A DNA stretch of 64,000 nt, from NCBI GenBank assembly GCA_017506865.1, contig JAFCMP010000501.1, forward strand, positions 558,001-622,000, written 5' to 3'. Every line of letters begins with the position of its first letter. The first letter of the stretch is position 1. The notes under the pieces were generated by a model, which saw nothing but the letters and a program-made list of their open reading frames with translations, did not search any database and was not told the origin of the DNA. Shown here one piece after another: positions 1 to 11,007 of this stretch. The translations under genes and the position numbers were made by a program. Source of the stretch: Tribonema minus. Lineage: Eukaryota; Sar; Xanthophyceae; Tribonematales; Tribonemataceae.

Positions 1-65
1 GCACCAGGCTGGCGGCCCTTCCCGGGACCCCTACGGGCGAGTTCTGCGGCCTGGTCGTCTCCTAG
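1..65 (+). CDS. possible 3' end of an upstream gene (partial)
   Basis: Reading frame 3 is open from the window edge to a TAG at 63-65 and is strongly GC-rich (TRLAALPGTPTGEFCGLVVS), unlike the AT-richer DNA that follows. This looks like the last codons of a gene that starts before the window, but 20 residues identify nothing. It could be chance. Confidence 0.3.
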   Translation, partial: TRLAALPGTPTGEFCGLVVS

Positions 66-2455
66 ACGTGAGATGAGACGCGGCACGGCTCAGGTGTCGG
101 TGGGACCTCATTCGCCACTTCAACGGCGCGCTCCATCAACTTCAAGCAACGCGCACCGTGCGCTGACGCCGAGCGCTGCTGCGCGCACAAAGTTGTGCGG
201 TGTGCCAGCGCTGTCCGCGTAGAGCTGAGTTGAGGGAATTATGCCGCCTAGGGGTGCTCGCGAGAGCTGCGTCTTGGCCTTTTGTAGATGCTAGATGCAA
301 TTTTATTGGATTGACACATGGGGGGAACACCACCTCGCTGTCATCTTTTATGGGTCGTTCAAATGACAGCATTCGGAGTTTATGAAAGCAAGTGTAGATG
401 GCGTGCTTGGCCAGTTGCAGTGAAGCGAACAGGGCCCAGATATCACAATGCACATGTGCTTTATGAAACCACTGGCTTCCAGAAATGCTGCTTTGCTGCT
501 ACTGTGATATGCACCACTGGCGTGTACCCATGTTGGCTGGCTGGCACATTGCCTTCAGGGTATCAGTGCTACATGACGTAAATTGTGAGCAGGAGCTCTT
601 ACGAGGCAATGTGAGACCAATCGTGCTACATGCACACAACACATAAGGTGCTGCTGAGTATTTGGCATGCCTTAGTGCAGAATTGTGAATGCGTGCACAA
701 AAACCATTGGATGCCATGCGCATACACCTGAACGAGACATGCGTCAGGTAGCCCGTTGCCGGCAGGGATGACTCTTGACTCCATGGGCGCAGTTCTCGAG
801 TCATCTGGCTGCAGGGGTCCTGCTGCCTCAGGATGCACTGCCATGCATGACAGCATGTGGCGGCTTCGTCGGAGACTTAGTCGGTTTGAGGCCTGTCTTG
901 ATGCTCCTTAATACCGTCTCACATGTCTCATTCAAACACAGCCACCAGACGTGTCGGTGCTGTCATATCCCATTTGTGGCTGAAATAGCACTCGGTGCCG
1001 TACAAGATGCGTACAGCAGCCTCCATATGGTTGTGTCAGTTGAGCCTAGGCATAACCAGTTGGCAATTGCTTTTGGGTCACATCCCATGTTATTTACGAC
1101 TATACAGCGCGCTGAAGCTGTTGAGAGTACTCGCTACATAGCCCTGGCGCATGCATTTGTCGTGTCTGACAATTTTGGCGCATGATTGAGACTCTGTTGT
1201 AAAACATGGAAGACCTGCATACTTCAATCATGATTCTTGTCACATCCCTACCTGGTTGACTGCATAGCCGCAGCTGGCCATCACAATCGCATCAGTGACC
1301 AGCCTGTGCAAGAACGATTTCACTCCTCCCTGCTTTGCCCGTTAACAATTCTATCATAGCATAATGTCAATGAACGCCGTTGTGCCGTTTCAGCTGTTGT
1401 ATGTCCAGAGACAGACGCATCGCAAGTTTATCTCTAGCAGCTCACAACTCTGCGACAATTCCTATTGCTCCAGGTCACCTTGATGTGCACCTGTTATTGT
1501 AGACAGGCACTTAAAACATAGAACTCTTGCTGCTTTTGTCGCCTGTATGTTGTTCCTGCAAAGCACGACTGTACAGGCCACAACACATTACTGCATTGTC
1601 AACATCATGCCAAAGTGGAGTAATGTTCGCATCAGATGATGACGGCCCTTGAACGATGTACTTCTAATGCATTATGATGCAATGCACAGGTGATGCCTGT
1701 TTCATGCGCATGACCACAACGTCTCTGCACTGTATTCCACCAGAGCGCACCACACCACCTGCCATGGCAGCCTGTGTCGCCGAAAGATGGCACCTTCAAG
1801 CAGTTTGTTCTGTACGATGTACATTGAAAGGCACATACATGGGTGGTGCGCAGAAACAGTTGTCAGGAAAAGTCAACCATTGCATACTCGAGGGCTCCCA
1901 TACTTCGATGTGACGTACAATCAATTGTACTTCCAGTTGCGCTACCTTGCCTCAGGCAACAAAGAAACTGCGCTACAGGCTTCAAGTCTGCCATGTCATG
2001 CAAGCGTGACCAGACCGCATTTGATCGACAAAGCAGTGTACAGCCGCGGGCCTCAAGAGCACGGCCGCGTCGTCAATTCCATGAGCATCGAGCATCTGGC
2101 GAGCTGCATGTGCGATGTGAGGGCGAAACAGAACAGCTACTTTTGACCCTGCCCAGACCCGACTGTGATAGTCGCGGCGATGCCGTGCGCGTCCACGTCA
2201 CCCTTGGCCCTCTCCGCAACCCGCGCTCCCCGAGAGCACAGCGGCACCGTTGGCTTGATGGGGTTTGCGCTGTGAGGCAGAAAAACGACCCGTCGCGCAG
2301 GTGACTTCAACCTCAACAGCGCTGATCATGTTGCCTGGGTCGTCCTTCGTGCTGTGCGTGACCTGCGTTCGCACCACGGAAGTGAGGAGTGCCGCAAGCA
2401 CCGCGATAGTGTGAGCTCAACTCCGGAACGCGGATTTGCTGTCAACTTTAAACTT
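66..2455. other. noncoding stretch, no supported gene
   Basis: No recognisable protein, RNA gene or repeat family was found. Several ORFs of 60-150 codons exist on both strands (for example 775-1185 +) but none has family motifs, splice-site support or skewed codon composition. A GC-rich patch lies at about 2040-2320 and could hide a small exon or a promoter. Confidence 0.5.
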
Positions 2456-2516
2456 CCATGCAACTTCAACTCTTGACTTCAGACATGAACATTCATCCAA
2501 GAAGATCTCAAGGACG

Positions 2517-4018
2517 ATGGTGGCAACAAGGAAGAAGACTCGTGTCCTGGCTCTCACTGCATCTTGTGACGCCAAAGCGGAAGCGAGCCAACAGCAACGT
2601 GGTGAGATGCGTGATCCAACTGTGTGTGTATGCGGACAACTGCTCCCACACAATCTTCACCCACCAGGCAGTGCGATATCCGGTCGTGCAACATCTGTAT
2701 TTGGCTGCATACACGAAGCTTGTCTCCAAAGTCATCCGCTATGTACAGCACATGAATGACACCGCACATGTTGAGCACATTTTCCGAAAACGGCGTGTGT
2801 TTTGAGCTCAGGGCCTACCTCTGCTGCTGGTTTCTAAGGTGAATGTGACTGATTGTAATCACCTCCTCCTGCTGATGGTCTCAGACATGTGGATGAAATC
2901 TTCGAGTTCTTGCCACACGGGCACTACCTTCAGCTTTCATCCGTGAGCACAGCATGGCGGGCGCTATATGCCAGGAGCATGCAGCTGAGGGGGCTGGCGA
3001 CTCATGAGAAACAAACCGATGCGCTAGCCATGGTTGCATCAACGCCCCTTGTAAAGTGGGCGTTCACAAATGCGTGCAAAATGACCGCGGGGGTACTGCG
3101 CCACGCCGCCGTATGCGGCACTTTAGGAGTGATGCAGTTCGTGTTAGCGAACATTGCTCACCAGCGCGGCACAAAATTCGGAATCTGCAAGTATGCAAGG
3201 CCGCTGCTGCACGGGGAGATTTGGAGATATTGCAGTGGGCACGCACCTAGGGGTTTTACTGGGACAGACACACAAGCGCAGCAGCGGCGCGCGCGGGGCA
3301 TCTGGAGGTGCTGCGGTGGGCTCACGCGAACGGGTGCGACTTCGATTGCAGAACATGCGCTGCCGCGGCGAGTGGAGGTCACTTGGAGGTGCTGAGGTGG
3401 GCGCGCGATGCCGGATGCGACTGGGACGAGCAGACATGCAGCGACGCCGCAGAGGGCGGCCACTTGGACATCCTCCAGTACGCTCGAACCCACGGCTGTC
3501 CGTGGAGCCGCTGGACGTCCTGCAATGCGGCCTACCACGGTCATCTCCAGCTTCTACAATGGGCGCACGCCAGTGGGTGCCCCTTTGACGCAGAGGCATA
3601 TTCAGGGGCCGTGCGCAGAGGCCACCTGCATGTGCTTCAGTGGCTGCACGAGGTAGGCTGCCCCTGCGACGAAGATGCGTGCATGTGGGCCGCCGCAACG
3701 CGTCGCCTGGACATCCTGCAGCTGCTGCGGGCGCAAGGCTGCCCCTGGAACGGCGCGGTCTGCACACAGGCGATCCTATGTGGTCACCTGGAGATGCTGC
3801 GGTGGGCGCGCGCCAATGGCTGCCCGTGGGAGGGAGCGAGGGCCCTTCAGATTCTAGAATTCTACTTCTTCAAGAAGTATAATACAGATTCCACGTTGTC
3901 GACGGCAGAGTGGGCGCTAGCAAATGGCTGCCCATGCAGCAACAGCAGTAGGGCTCTGCTTATGCGGCTGCGGCGCAGAGAGGACTCTGCGCAGGCACGG
4001 GGCGCTGGTCAGCAGTGA
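2517..4018 (+). pseudogene. ankyrin-repeat protein, frame broken
   Basis: The readable part starts near 2886 (HVDEIFEFLP..., frame 3) with an N-terminal segment that resembles the F-box-like head of algal ankyrin proteins. It is followed by about nine degenerate repeats with the core GHLEVLRWARxxGCxWD. From about 3160-3195 the repeats continue in frame 2, so a frame change is needed there. Frame 2 then meets a TAG at 3248-3250, between ILQWART and GFYWDRHT, before running open to a stop at 4016-4018. Repeat consensus continues cleanly across both breaks, so it is one gene. A possible first exon begins with ATG 2517 (MVATRKKTRVLALTAS) and could end at a GTGAG donor near 2603, with an acceptor at 2883-2884, but the phases do not fit, so that part is weak. 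These repeats are common in stramenopile genomes and giant viruses. The protein probably binds other proteins and no partner is visible. Either a decaying family member or two sequence errors. Confidence 0.6.
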
Positions 4019-6403
4019 CAAACTCATTAGCGCGTGCGGACTGCTGCAGTAGTTCGTCGCTGCTTGCGTGCGTGCCTAGCACATAAATACATGTACTTCT
4101 TTTTTTAAAGTACTTCTATCAAAGCACCACACATGCACGGCGCCAATATGCCAAGGCAGGTTCTTCATGTCGTTTCTGCTCAGCGTCTTGCTTCGTCTGG
4201 TCTGCCATGTCTTGAAGTTGCACACCGCACTGGTCGTGCAGTTGACAGCACTATCTGTGCTGAGCGATGATGTCAGCAGGCAGTGTGCGCGCCTCACAGG
4301 TAAGATTGAATGGTTGCAACCCTAGTCGAGTGTTGAGAGTGTTGACCATGCTTGCGTGCATGCATGCATGGCATGCTTGGCTGGACTTGCTCTGCCTGGA
4401 TGCAGTGTACACACAATGATCAGGTTGTGGTGATATGCTGTAGTGCAATTCAGTTCTGCATGCAGATGCGCTTACAAGAGAGCATTTGCATTGTCGCCAG
4501 CAGGAATACTATGAAATGACTGGCAGGCCCAGAACTTTCATGCGCACGTGGTTATGAAATGCAGTACTGCCATGCTTGCTACCATGTACTTCTACACTGC
4601 AAACAGTCAAACCAGCTGTCCCCGGCCGTCTCGGAGTCATCAAGCTGTGGTCACAACACTTTTTCAATTCTCAGCTGCAGTACTTACAATGTACGATTAG
4701 AGACTAGGTAACACTTCCAGGTGCATCTTTAAACCACAGAACATGACATTTCCATCTTCAAACCGCAGAACATGACATTTCATGCTGAATATGCAAGAAT
4801 TGGCAAGCAAAGGTGCACGTGACCGGAGCTTCCCCCTTTGGTCAGCATTGACCCACCAGTAATGTTTTGCAAAGCAACTGCTTGGCGACATACTTAACAG
4901 GGCGGCGTAAGTCATCTTCACGCCCGTGATGCTTGACTTCTGTCAAATGACAGCACAATTACCTCTGCCAGCTCAACAACAGTACACGCAGACATGTATA
5001 TGGCCTCACTGCATATGCATAGGTACATACCATCCTGACAAGCAGTCTAGGTCAGTGGAGGCTAATGGCGTCGTAGCGTACGTGGCTGCAATGTACAACA
5101 GTCTAAGAAAACACATTGCAGCAGAGCTTCTGCTGACCAGACGCCAAGCCAGAGGGCAAGGGTATTGTACAATACTGGACTGCATGCTCTCAAAATGTGT
5201 GCGGCTGTTTTCACGAGCGTTGCACAGTGCAACAGGAGAAGCCTTGAGGCTGTCACTGGCCTGCGCTCTATACATTTCAAGAACACCAACAAACCGATTA
5301 ATCAGCTGTGGCAGTTGTCATGATATCTGCACTGCCGCCATACAGGAAGCCGAGCGCCAAAATATGTATCTAACATGTTGAATTTGGGATCAACTCTACC
5401 TGTTAACTGACATATTTTGAAAATACCTTGACTTGAGGTGTCAATTTTGTTCACCTGCTGAGCCGTGCTGGTGATTTCTATGGCATGAAGCGCACTGGAA
5501 TCATGTAGCATTATACATGGCACAAGCACTTATTGTTTGTATTCACACGGCTGTGTCAACTTTGCCTGATCATAATGCTGCAAGTACACATTGCCATAGA
5601 AAAGACAGCTGCTGTTGGGACCCTCCTCTGCTTGCACGACAAAAGAAACAGATTGCGTTGGCACAAAATAAGGGCCACATCTGCTGCTAAATTCATGCCC
5701 AGAACTTTTGCTGGCATGTGATTGAAAAACTCATCGCATCACCACATGGGCAGCCGCATAGGTTAACCTAACCAATCAAAATGTTTGCACAGGAATATCG
5801 CCCAAGTGGTAATTTCAAAACAATTAGCCATGTACCTACGCAGGTCAACACAGTATGTGCGCGTCAACCTCCCCGTGCAACCTCGGCAAAAAATCACTAC
5901 TCGATATATCTTACGCATGTGTCATGCTGTGACCAGCTTCAAGACTGTGATGTTCTCATCGTACATACCTTGAGTGAGGAGCCCATCCTGACCCCATCAG
6001 CACCGGCAGCGCCTCCGTCCCAGCTGAGTGAGCATCCTATCCTTGGTGCCTGCCCGTGCGCGCTGAGACATGCCACTGCCACAGTTGCAGCAGCCCAGCC
6101 AGGATAAAGCGCAAAGAAAGTGTTGTAAAATGCGCTTTATTTGCTTCCACAAAAATACATGGCGGTACAGAGGGAGTCATGTGTGCAACCCCCTCAGGAC
6201 CTCCCCCCCCCCGCAGCATGGCAGGCACCAACTTGCAGTGCTCCGACCTATGCGTTTGTTGCATCCGCAGGCAATCTCGTCGAGCGCCACGCGCACCAAA
6301 AAATGGGCGCGCGCAAAAATGGCACTTGAACTCTGACGACTCAGCAACACCCCCCACCCCCCAATCACCACCTCTATGCACCCGTAGCTGTAGAAGGTGG
6401 CGC
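4019..6403. other. intergenic region without a supported gene
   Basis: It lies between the ankyrin gene and the 3' end of the GSA aminomutase gene. It contains a 29-bp tandem duplication (4724-4781) and scattered ORFs (longest 4926-5381 +, 151 codons), none with recognisable motifs. The last 250 bases or so should be the 3' UTR of the aminomutase gene. Confidence 0.5.
4724..4781. repeat. 29-bp tandem duplication
   Basis: Two adjacent copies with period 29 (4724-4752 and 4753-4781), each reading catctt(t/c)aaacc(a/g)cagaacatgacatttc and differing at two positions. Recent slippage or local duplication in noncoding DNA. Confidence 0.85.
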
Positions 6404-8039
6404 TTAGAGCGAGGACATGACGTCCTTGGCGGCGGCGATGGTGGCGTCAATGTCCGCCTCCGTGTGCGCGAGCGACGTGAAGCCCGCCTCGTACTGCGAG
6501 GGCGCGAGGTACACGCCCTTCTCCAGCATCGCGCGGTGCCACCGGCCAAACTTGGCCAGGTCGGACGTCTGCGCGTCCTCGAAAGAGTACACGGGGCCCT
6601 TGGCGAAGAAGAAGCCGAACATGCCGGAGATGGAGCCGCCGCATACGTCGTGGCCGGCGTCCGCGCCCGCGCTCAGGATGCCCTTGATGAGCTTCGAGGT
6701 CACCTTGTCGAGGTGCTCGTAGCTGCCCGGCCGCTGCAGTATCTCCATGGTCTTGATGCCCGCCATCATGGCCAGGGGGTTGCCCGAGAGCGTCCCCGCC
6801 TGGTACATGGGGCCCGCGGGCGCGACCATCTCCATGATGTCCCTGCGCCCGCCGTACGCGCCCACTGGCAGGCCCCCGCCGATGACCTTGCCCAGCGTGG
6901 TCACGTCCGGCGTCACGCCAAAGTGCGCCTGCGCGCAGCCGTAGGCGATGCGGAACCCCGTCATCACCTCGTCGAACACGAGCAGCGCGTCGTACTGGTT
7001 CGTCAGGTCGCGCAGCCCCTGCAGGAACCCGGGCTGGGGGGGGATGAACCCCGAGTTGCCGACCACGGGCTCCAGGACCACGGCCGCGACGCCGCCGGTC
7101 TTAAGCAGCTCCTCAACGGAGGCGAGGTCGTTGTACTTGGCGACCAGCGTGCCGGCGGTGGCGCCCTGGGGGACGCCGGGGGAGTCGGGCAGGCCCAGGG
7201 TGGCGATGCCGGAGCCGGCCTGCACGAGGAAGCCGTCGGCGTGGCCGTGGTAGCAGCCGTTGAACTTGATGATCTTCTCCTTGCCGGTGAACGCGCGGAC
7301 CAGGCGGAGCATGCCCATGCACGCCTCCGTGCCGGAGTTGGTGAAGCGCACCATCTCTACGGAGGGGACCGCCTCGATGACCTTCTTGGCGAGCTCGTTC
7401 TCGAGGGCGCAGGGGGCACCGAAGGAGGTGCCCTTGTCCATGGTGGCCTTGACGGCGTCGAGGACCTCGTCGTGGGCATGGCCGACGATGGCGGGTCCCC
7501 AGCTGCCGACATAGTCGATGTACTTGTTGCCATCGACGTCCCAGGAGTAGGCTCCCTTTACCTTGTCGAAGACGATGGGGTTGCCGCCCACGGACTTAAA
7601 GGCGCGGACGGGTGATGACACGCCGCCTGGCATGAGGTCCTGCGATGAGCAAAAGCATTGCTGTGAGCTCTGGAGGCGGGTACATCGGGATTTGTGATTT
7701 GTGGCCCGAAGATGCGTTGTGGAAAACATGCACGGGTGTTGTTGCAGTACACGCATACAGAGGTTGCGGTGGCAGCACACACTGCAATGCGCGCAGGATG
7801 CCAGGAAATGGCAGAGCAAGAGCATTGCAACAACTTCTCACCTTTGCCTCGGTGAAGATTGCCTCTGACTTGGCGGTGTTGTACTTGGTAGCTGCGACCA
7901 TGCTCATGCGGCCATTTGTGGCCCTAGCGCCCCGCGCCCGCACGCCAGCAAATGCGCTGCCAGCGCTGAAGGCCTCCGTTTCCGAGCCGCTCAGGGCCAG
8001 GAAGGCCGCCAGCACGCATGACAATGCTGTGGCTTGCAT
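6404..8039 (-). CDS. hemL: glutamate-1-semialdehyde 2,1-aminomutase, plastid
   Basis: PLP-dependent enzyme that converts glutamate-1-semialdehyde to 5-aminolevulinate, the committed precursor of haem and chlorophyll, in the plastid stroma. Two exons: 8039-7842 and 7639-6404 (phase 0 intron of 202 bp, GTGAG...CGCAG), 477 aa. Exon 2 opens with [14 protein letters not shown], the family's N-terminal signature, and contains NSGTEA (about residues 167-172), [21 protein letters not shown] (PLP-ring Asp about 289) and [13 protein letters not shown] with the Schiff-base Lys about 317. All catalytic motifs are intact and the length is normal. The first 66 residues form a bipartite presequence: a hydrophobic signal peptide ending SETEA, then FSAGSAFAG rich in Ala/Arg, like the ASAFAP motif of red-lineage complex plastids. 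I chose ATG 8037-8039 because it places the hydrophobic core at the N-terminus. It is divergent from the TAF8-like gene. Function is very sure. Confidence 0.97.
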
Positions 8040-8244
8040 GGTGCTGCGCAAAGTGAACACTGTCAAGGCGTCTGCGGTTGCGCCCAGTTGAAGTCGCGCA
8101 GTGAAGAAATGCACTTTTACTTTTGCTGCAGTTGGAAAGCGGCGTTGCGCAGTGAGGGCGTACGAGCGGCGAAGACTGGCTGCTGTCTAGCAGATTGCGG
8201 CAGCTGCAGCAGCCTCAGCACATCACATTAAGGAGCCAGAGAGG
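8040..8244. promoter_or_regulatory. divergent promoter region, GSA aminomutase / TAF8-like
   Basis: Only 205 bp separate the two start codons, so both promoters and 5' leaders must share this DNA. It contains one copy of the recurrent motif TTGAAGT at 8088-8094. No TATA box is obvious. Confidence 0.5.
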
Positions 8245-9186
8245 ATGGGGGATGCCGATGCATTTGCCAGGGAAGTCACTACGCAGGCAGTGGCGCAGGC
8301 TTTCACCGCTCTGGGGGTGAACGAGACCTTTGCGAGCGTGCTCGATAGCCTGAGCGATGTGACAGCTCACTACATCGAGGCCATAGGCCGGATGGCCCAT
8401 GACAGCGCTGAGCGAAATGGCAGATCACCCTCGGACGTGACACTAGTCGACATCCTCTCAGCGATAGGCCAGATGCCGCAGCACGGCGGTGGCGTGGCGT
8501 GGAGGGATCTTGCGGACTTCGCCTTTGGCACCGGGGACTCTACGGATGCCGGGACGTCAACCGGGTGGGGACAGCCCTTCCCTCACTCAGTTCCCATCTT
8601 CCCAATTAGCAAGGAGCAAGCTCATGTGGGGGACGCTCCAGCAGCAGCACCACCACCGCCATTTGCCGCAGTGCAACAGGCGGCAGATTCGACAGCGCCA
8701 CCACCAGCAGGTGTTGGCAATGGTGCCGCTGCCATTCCCCCCCCCTCACAACAACAATACATACCGCCCTTCCTCCCCCCGCTCCCACCCGCCCACACGT
8801 ATTCTGCGTCAGTCAAACGCTCAAAGGCGGGTGGCGTCGATCCCAGCGGGCTGCGCCTGGAGCGGTTGAAACGCAAGCGGCAAACCGAGGAATCGCTGCG
8901 CAAACTTACAGCGGCCAGCAATGGCACCGGCGGCGGCAGTGCCGGTGCCAGCGGCGGCGGCAGCAGTGCCGCCTTCAGCGGTGGCGTGCGTTTCGGCGAG
9001 CTGGACATTGATGCCACGGAGCTGCCGCAACAACATAGGAAGAAACCGCCGCTGCAGGCGCAAGGGGCGCCTGGACGATCAGGGTCACAAATCCTGCGGT
9101 TGAAACCGTCTAGGCTGGCGGACGGCGGAAAAACGGAGCTCATACTGGAGGGCATGTACGATGATGGCGGGGATGCGGATGGGTGA
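8245..9186 (+). CDS. TAF8: TAF8-like TFIID subunit (histone-fold protein)
   Basis: Single-exon gene of 313 aa. Residues about 8-78 (EVTTQAVAQAFTALGVNETF... through DVTLVDILSAIGQM) have the pattern of the bromodomain-associated histone fold shared by TAF3/TAF8. After a Pro/Ala/Gln-rich linker, residues about 173-188 read PPFLPPLPPAHTYSAS, matching the short C-terminal motif of TAF8 (consensus P-x-LPPFPxxHTY). That combination is why I call TAF8 rather than another histone-fold TAF. In the known complex TAF8 pairs with TAF10 and helps assemble TFIID in the nucleus. A basic stretch (LRLERLKRKR) after the motif could be a nuclear localisation signal. The C-terminal third is Gly/Ser-rich and low complexity. 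ATG 8245 is the first in frame and directly precedes the fold. TFIID membership is inferred from motifs only. Confidence 0.8.
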   Translation: MGDADAFAREVTTQAVAQAFTALGVNETFASVLDSLSDVTAHYIEAIGRMAHDSAERNGRSPSDVTLVDILSAIGQMPQHGGGVAWRDLADFAFGTGDSTDAGTSTGWGQPFPHSVPIFPISKEQAHVGDAPAAAPPPPFAAVQQAADSTAPPPAGVGNGAAAIPPPSQQQYIPPFLPPLPPAHTYSASVKRSKAGGVDPSGLRLERLKRKRQTEESLRKLTAASNGTGGGSAGASGGGSSAAFSGGVRFGELDIDATELPQQHRKKPPLQAQGAPGRSGSQILRLKPSRLADGGKTELILEGMYDDGGDADG

Positions 9187-10030
9187 TAGCGGCTTGTAGC
9201 AGCCACCACGTTGGAAGATCACATCACATCTCAATCACACGCTCTGGTACACATAGCAGTCATTGCGTGCTGATGTCGCTTTGCCTGCACAGGTGAATAT
9301 TGCGCATTGGTCAACGCTGTGCAAAATGTTAACTTGATGTGATGAGCATGGCTGACCAGTAGCAAGCGCCACTGCTATGCTGATGGTGCATGCGTTTGCT
9401 CAGAACGCTGTGTTTGGTCCTTTCCGAGCACTGCGCGTAGTCAGGCTTTGCGGTTTGTTGTGTTTCACTACTTACCACCCATTGTTCAGGGAGGTGATGG
9501 GCCTGGATCCGCAGTGCAATTAGGCATAAGCAACCTGACGTGGTTGCCTTGCACGACAACAGAATCAGTGCTCTCACACATTGAAGAGCACCTGGGCCTG
9601 GGTGGCTGCCGCGCAGACAGGCCAACGCAGTTGCACGACACCATGACAGCATCAACTGGTGAGTAGTTGTTCCATGTGGCGGTCACGGTGTGGCGAATGT
9701 CAGCTACGGCTACCGCACAGTATGCATCAGTGGGTACGGCAAGAGTCAACTGCAAGGTCCGGTCAGCAGGTAGTGTTGCCCCCCGCACCACCAGCAGTTG
9801 TTCACGACCCTGTCTGGTGTGGTACAGTAGGCGGTGCTGCCACTGCCCTCTGAAGAACAAAACAGACTGACATGGACGAGTGGTTGTCCAAGCATCGAAG
9901 ATGGTGAGGACGAGCAGCCAATGCGTCACAACAGCAGCGCTGTGTCACCTCAAAGACACTTTGTTTTGTTCTGCTCAAAATCGTGCTTCACCATTTGTGC
10001 CGATCACCTTAGGTCTGATAGTCAATGTAA

Positions 10031-10090
10031 TGTGACAATGATGGCGGTCATGTGATAACGATGACGGTTATGTGAGAACGATGACGGTCA
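10031..10090. repeat. three tandem 20-bp repeats
   Basis: Three exactly adjoining 20-mers of the form tgtga(c/t/g)aa(t/c)gatg(g/a)cggt(c/t)a at 10031-10050, 10051-10070 and 10071-10090. Each copy differs from the others at only a few positions. Confidence 0.9.
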
Positions 10091-10721
10091 TAAAGCATTC
10101 TACGTATATACTGTTGCTTGAGGTGTATGCAGTTCCAAATTGAAGCAGCTGCTGATGTACATGGTCATCTTGAGTCCAGGATCATGCAGTGCCTCATAAT
10201 CTGCAGCAACGACTACAGCGCAATACGATGGTAACCACAACCGCCAAACGTGTGCATGCACTTTCGTACAGTAGCACAACCAACACACATCAGGAGAGAG
10301 GCCGGGGGACCAAGATGCATATCGTGCATGAATGGCTCTATTGTATTATTTACACTGCTAATTACTGCCCTTTGCGCAATTGTGGGGAAAGGTTTTACAT
10401 CGGTTGGTGACCTTCTCTTCACCGCTTCCTGGCATCATGAAACCTGGCAAGCGCAAGAGCCTTCCCCCCCCCCCAACGCGCCATGATGTTGTGTAAAACT
10501 CTCCAGTCTCCAGTCACAGCTAACAAACCAAAGGGTGTGGCGGACTAACTAAGGGCCCTGAAACCGCAGGGGTGGTAGCATCCCCTCACCCCCGTCCCCA
10601 TTTTGAGAGCCGCCGTGTTTTCGCTATGATGACAAGACCTCCGTACGGAATTCCCTCCTTTGCCCCATCCCCCCCCCATACATCATGACCAATCAACCAT
10701 CAAACAACGCATATACCGAGC

Positions 10722-10741
10722 GGGGGGGGGGGGGGGGGGGG
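10722..10741. repeat. G20 homopolymer
   Basis: Uninterrupted run of 20 G on the + strand. The same length recurs at 38682-38701. Runs of this length are prone to sequencing and assembly miscounting. Confidence 0.9.
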
Positions 10742-11007
10742 TCGACGGGCCTTAATATTATGTTGAAGTTGTGGGGACTGTAGTGGTGCAGTGGGTGGGT
10801 GGCATTTGCCAGTGAAGCTCACTGGGCTTTGGCCCGCTTCGCTGAGCTTCAGGGCGTGCATATACAACTTGAAGGTTAAGGAGCTGCGGTGCGCGCGTGC
10901 GTCAGGGGAGGGGGGGGGGCAACTTCGGTCCAGCGCCTGGACCATCTCCCCCCGCAGGTACGTATCAGTGAACAGGTAGGTAGGTAGTGGTGGGTCGTGC
11001 TTGCTGG

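Larger units (their letters stand above)
9187..11007. other. intergenic region with simple repeats
   Basis: It separates the TAF8-like gene from the 3' end of the APP1-type gene (convergent). No gene was found. It holds three 20-bp repeats (10031-10090), a G20 tract (10722-10741), and several C and G runs around 10465-10690. Confidence 0.6.

Noticed and set aside
775..1185. 136-codon + ORF
   Set aside because: No motifs, no coding-like composition and no flanking exons. Left as noncoding.
4926..5381. 151-codon + ORF
   Set aside because: No recognisable domain, no splice partners and average composition. Other frames nearby are similarly open, so likely chance.
6056..7615. 519-codon open frame on the + strand opposite GSA aminomutase
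   Set aside because: It is the antisense shadow of a GC-rich coding exon with strong third-position bias. It has no family motif, while the minus strand encodes an intact enzyme.
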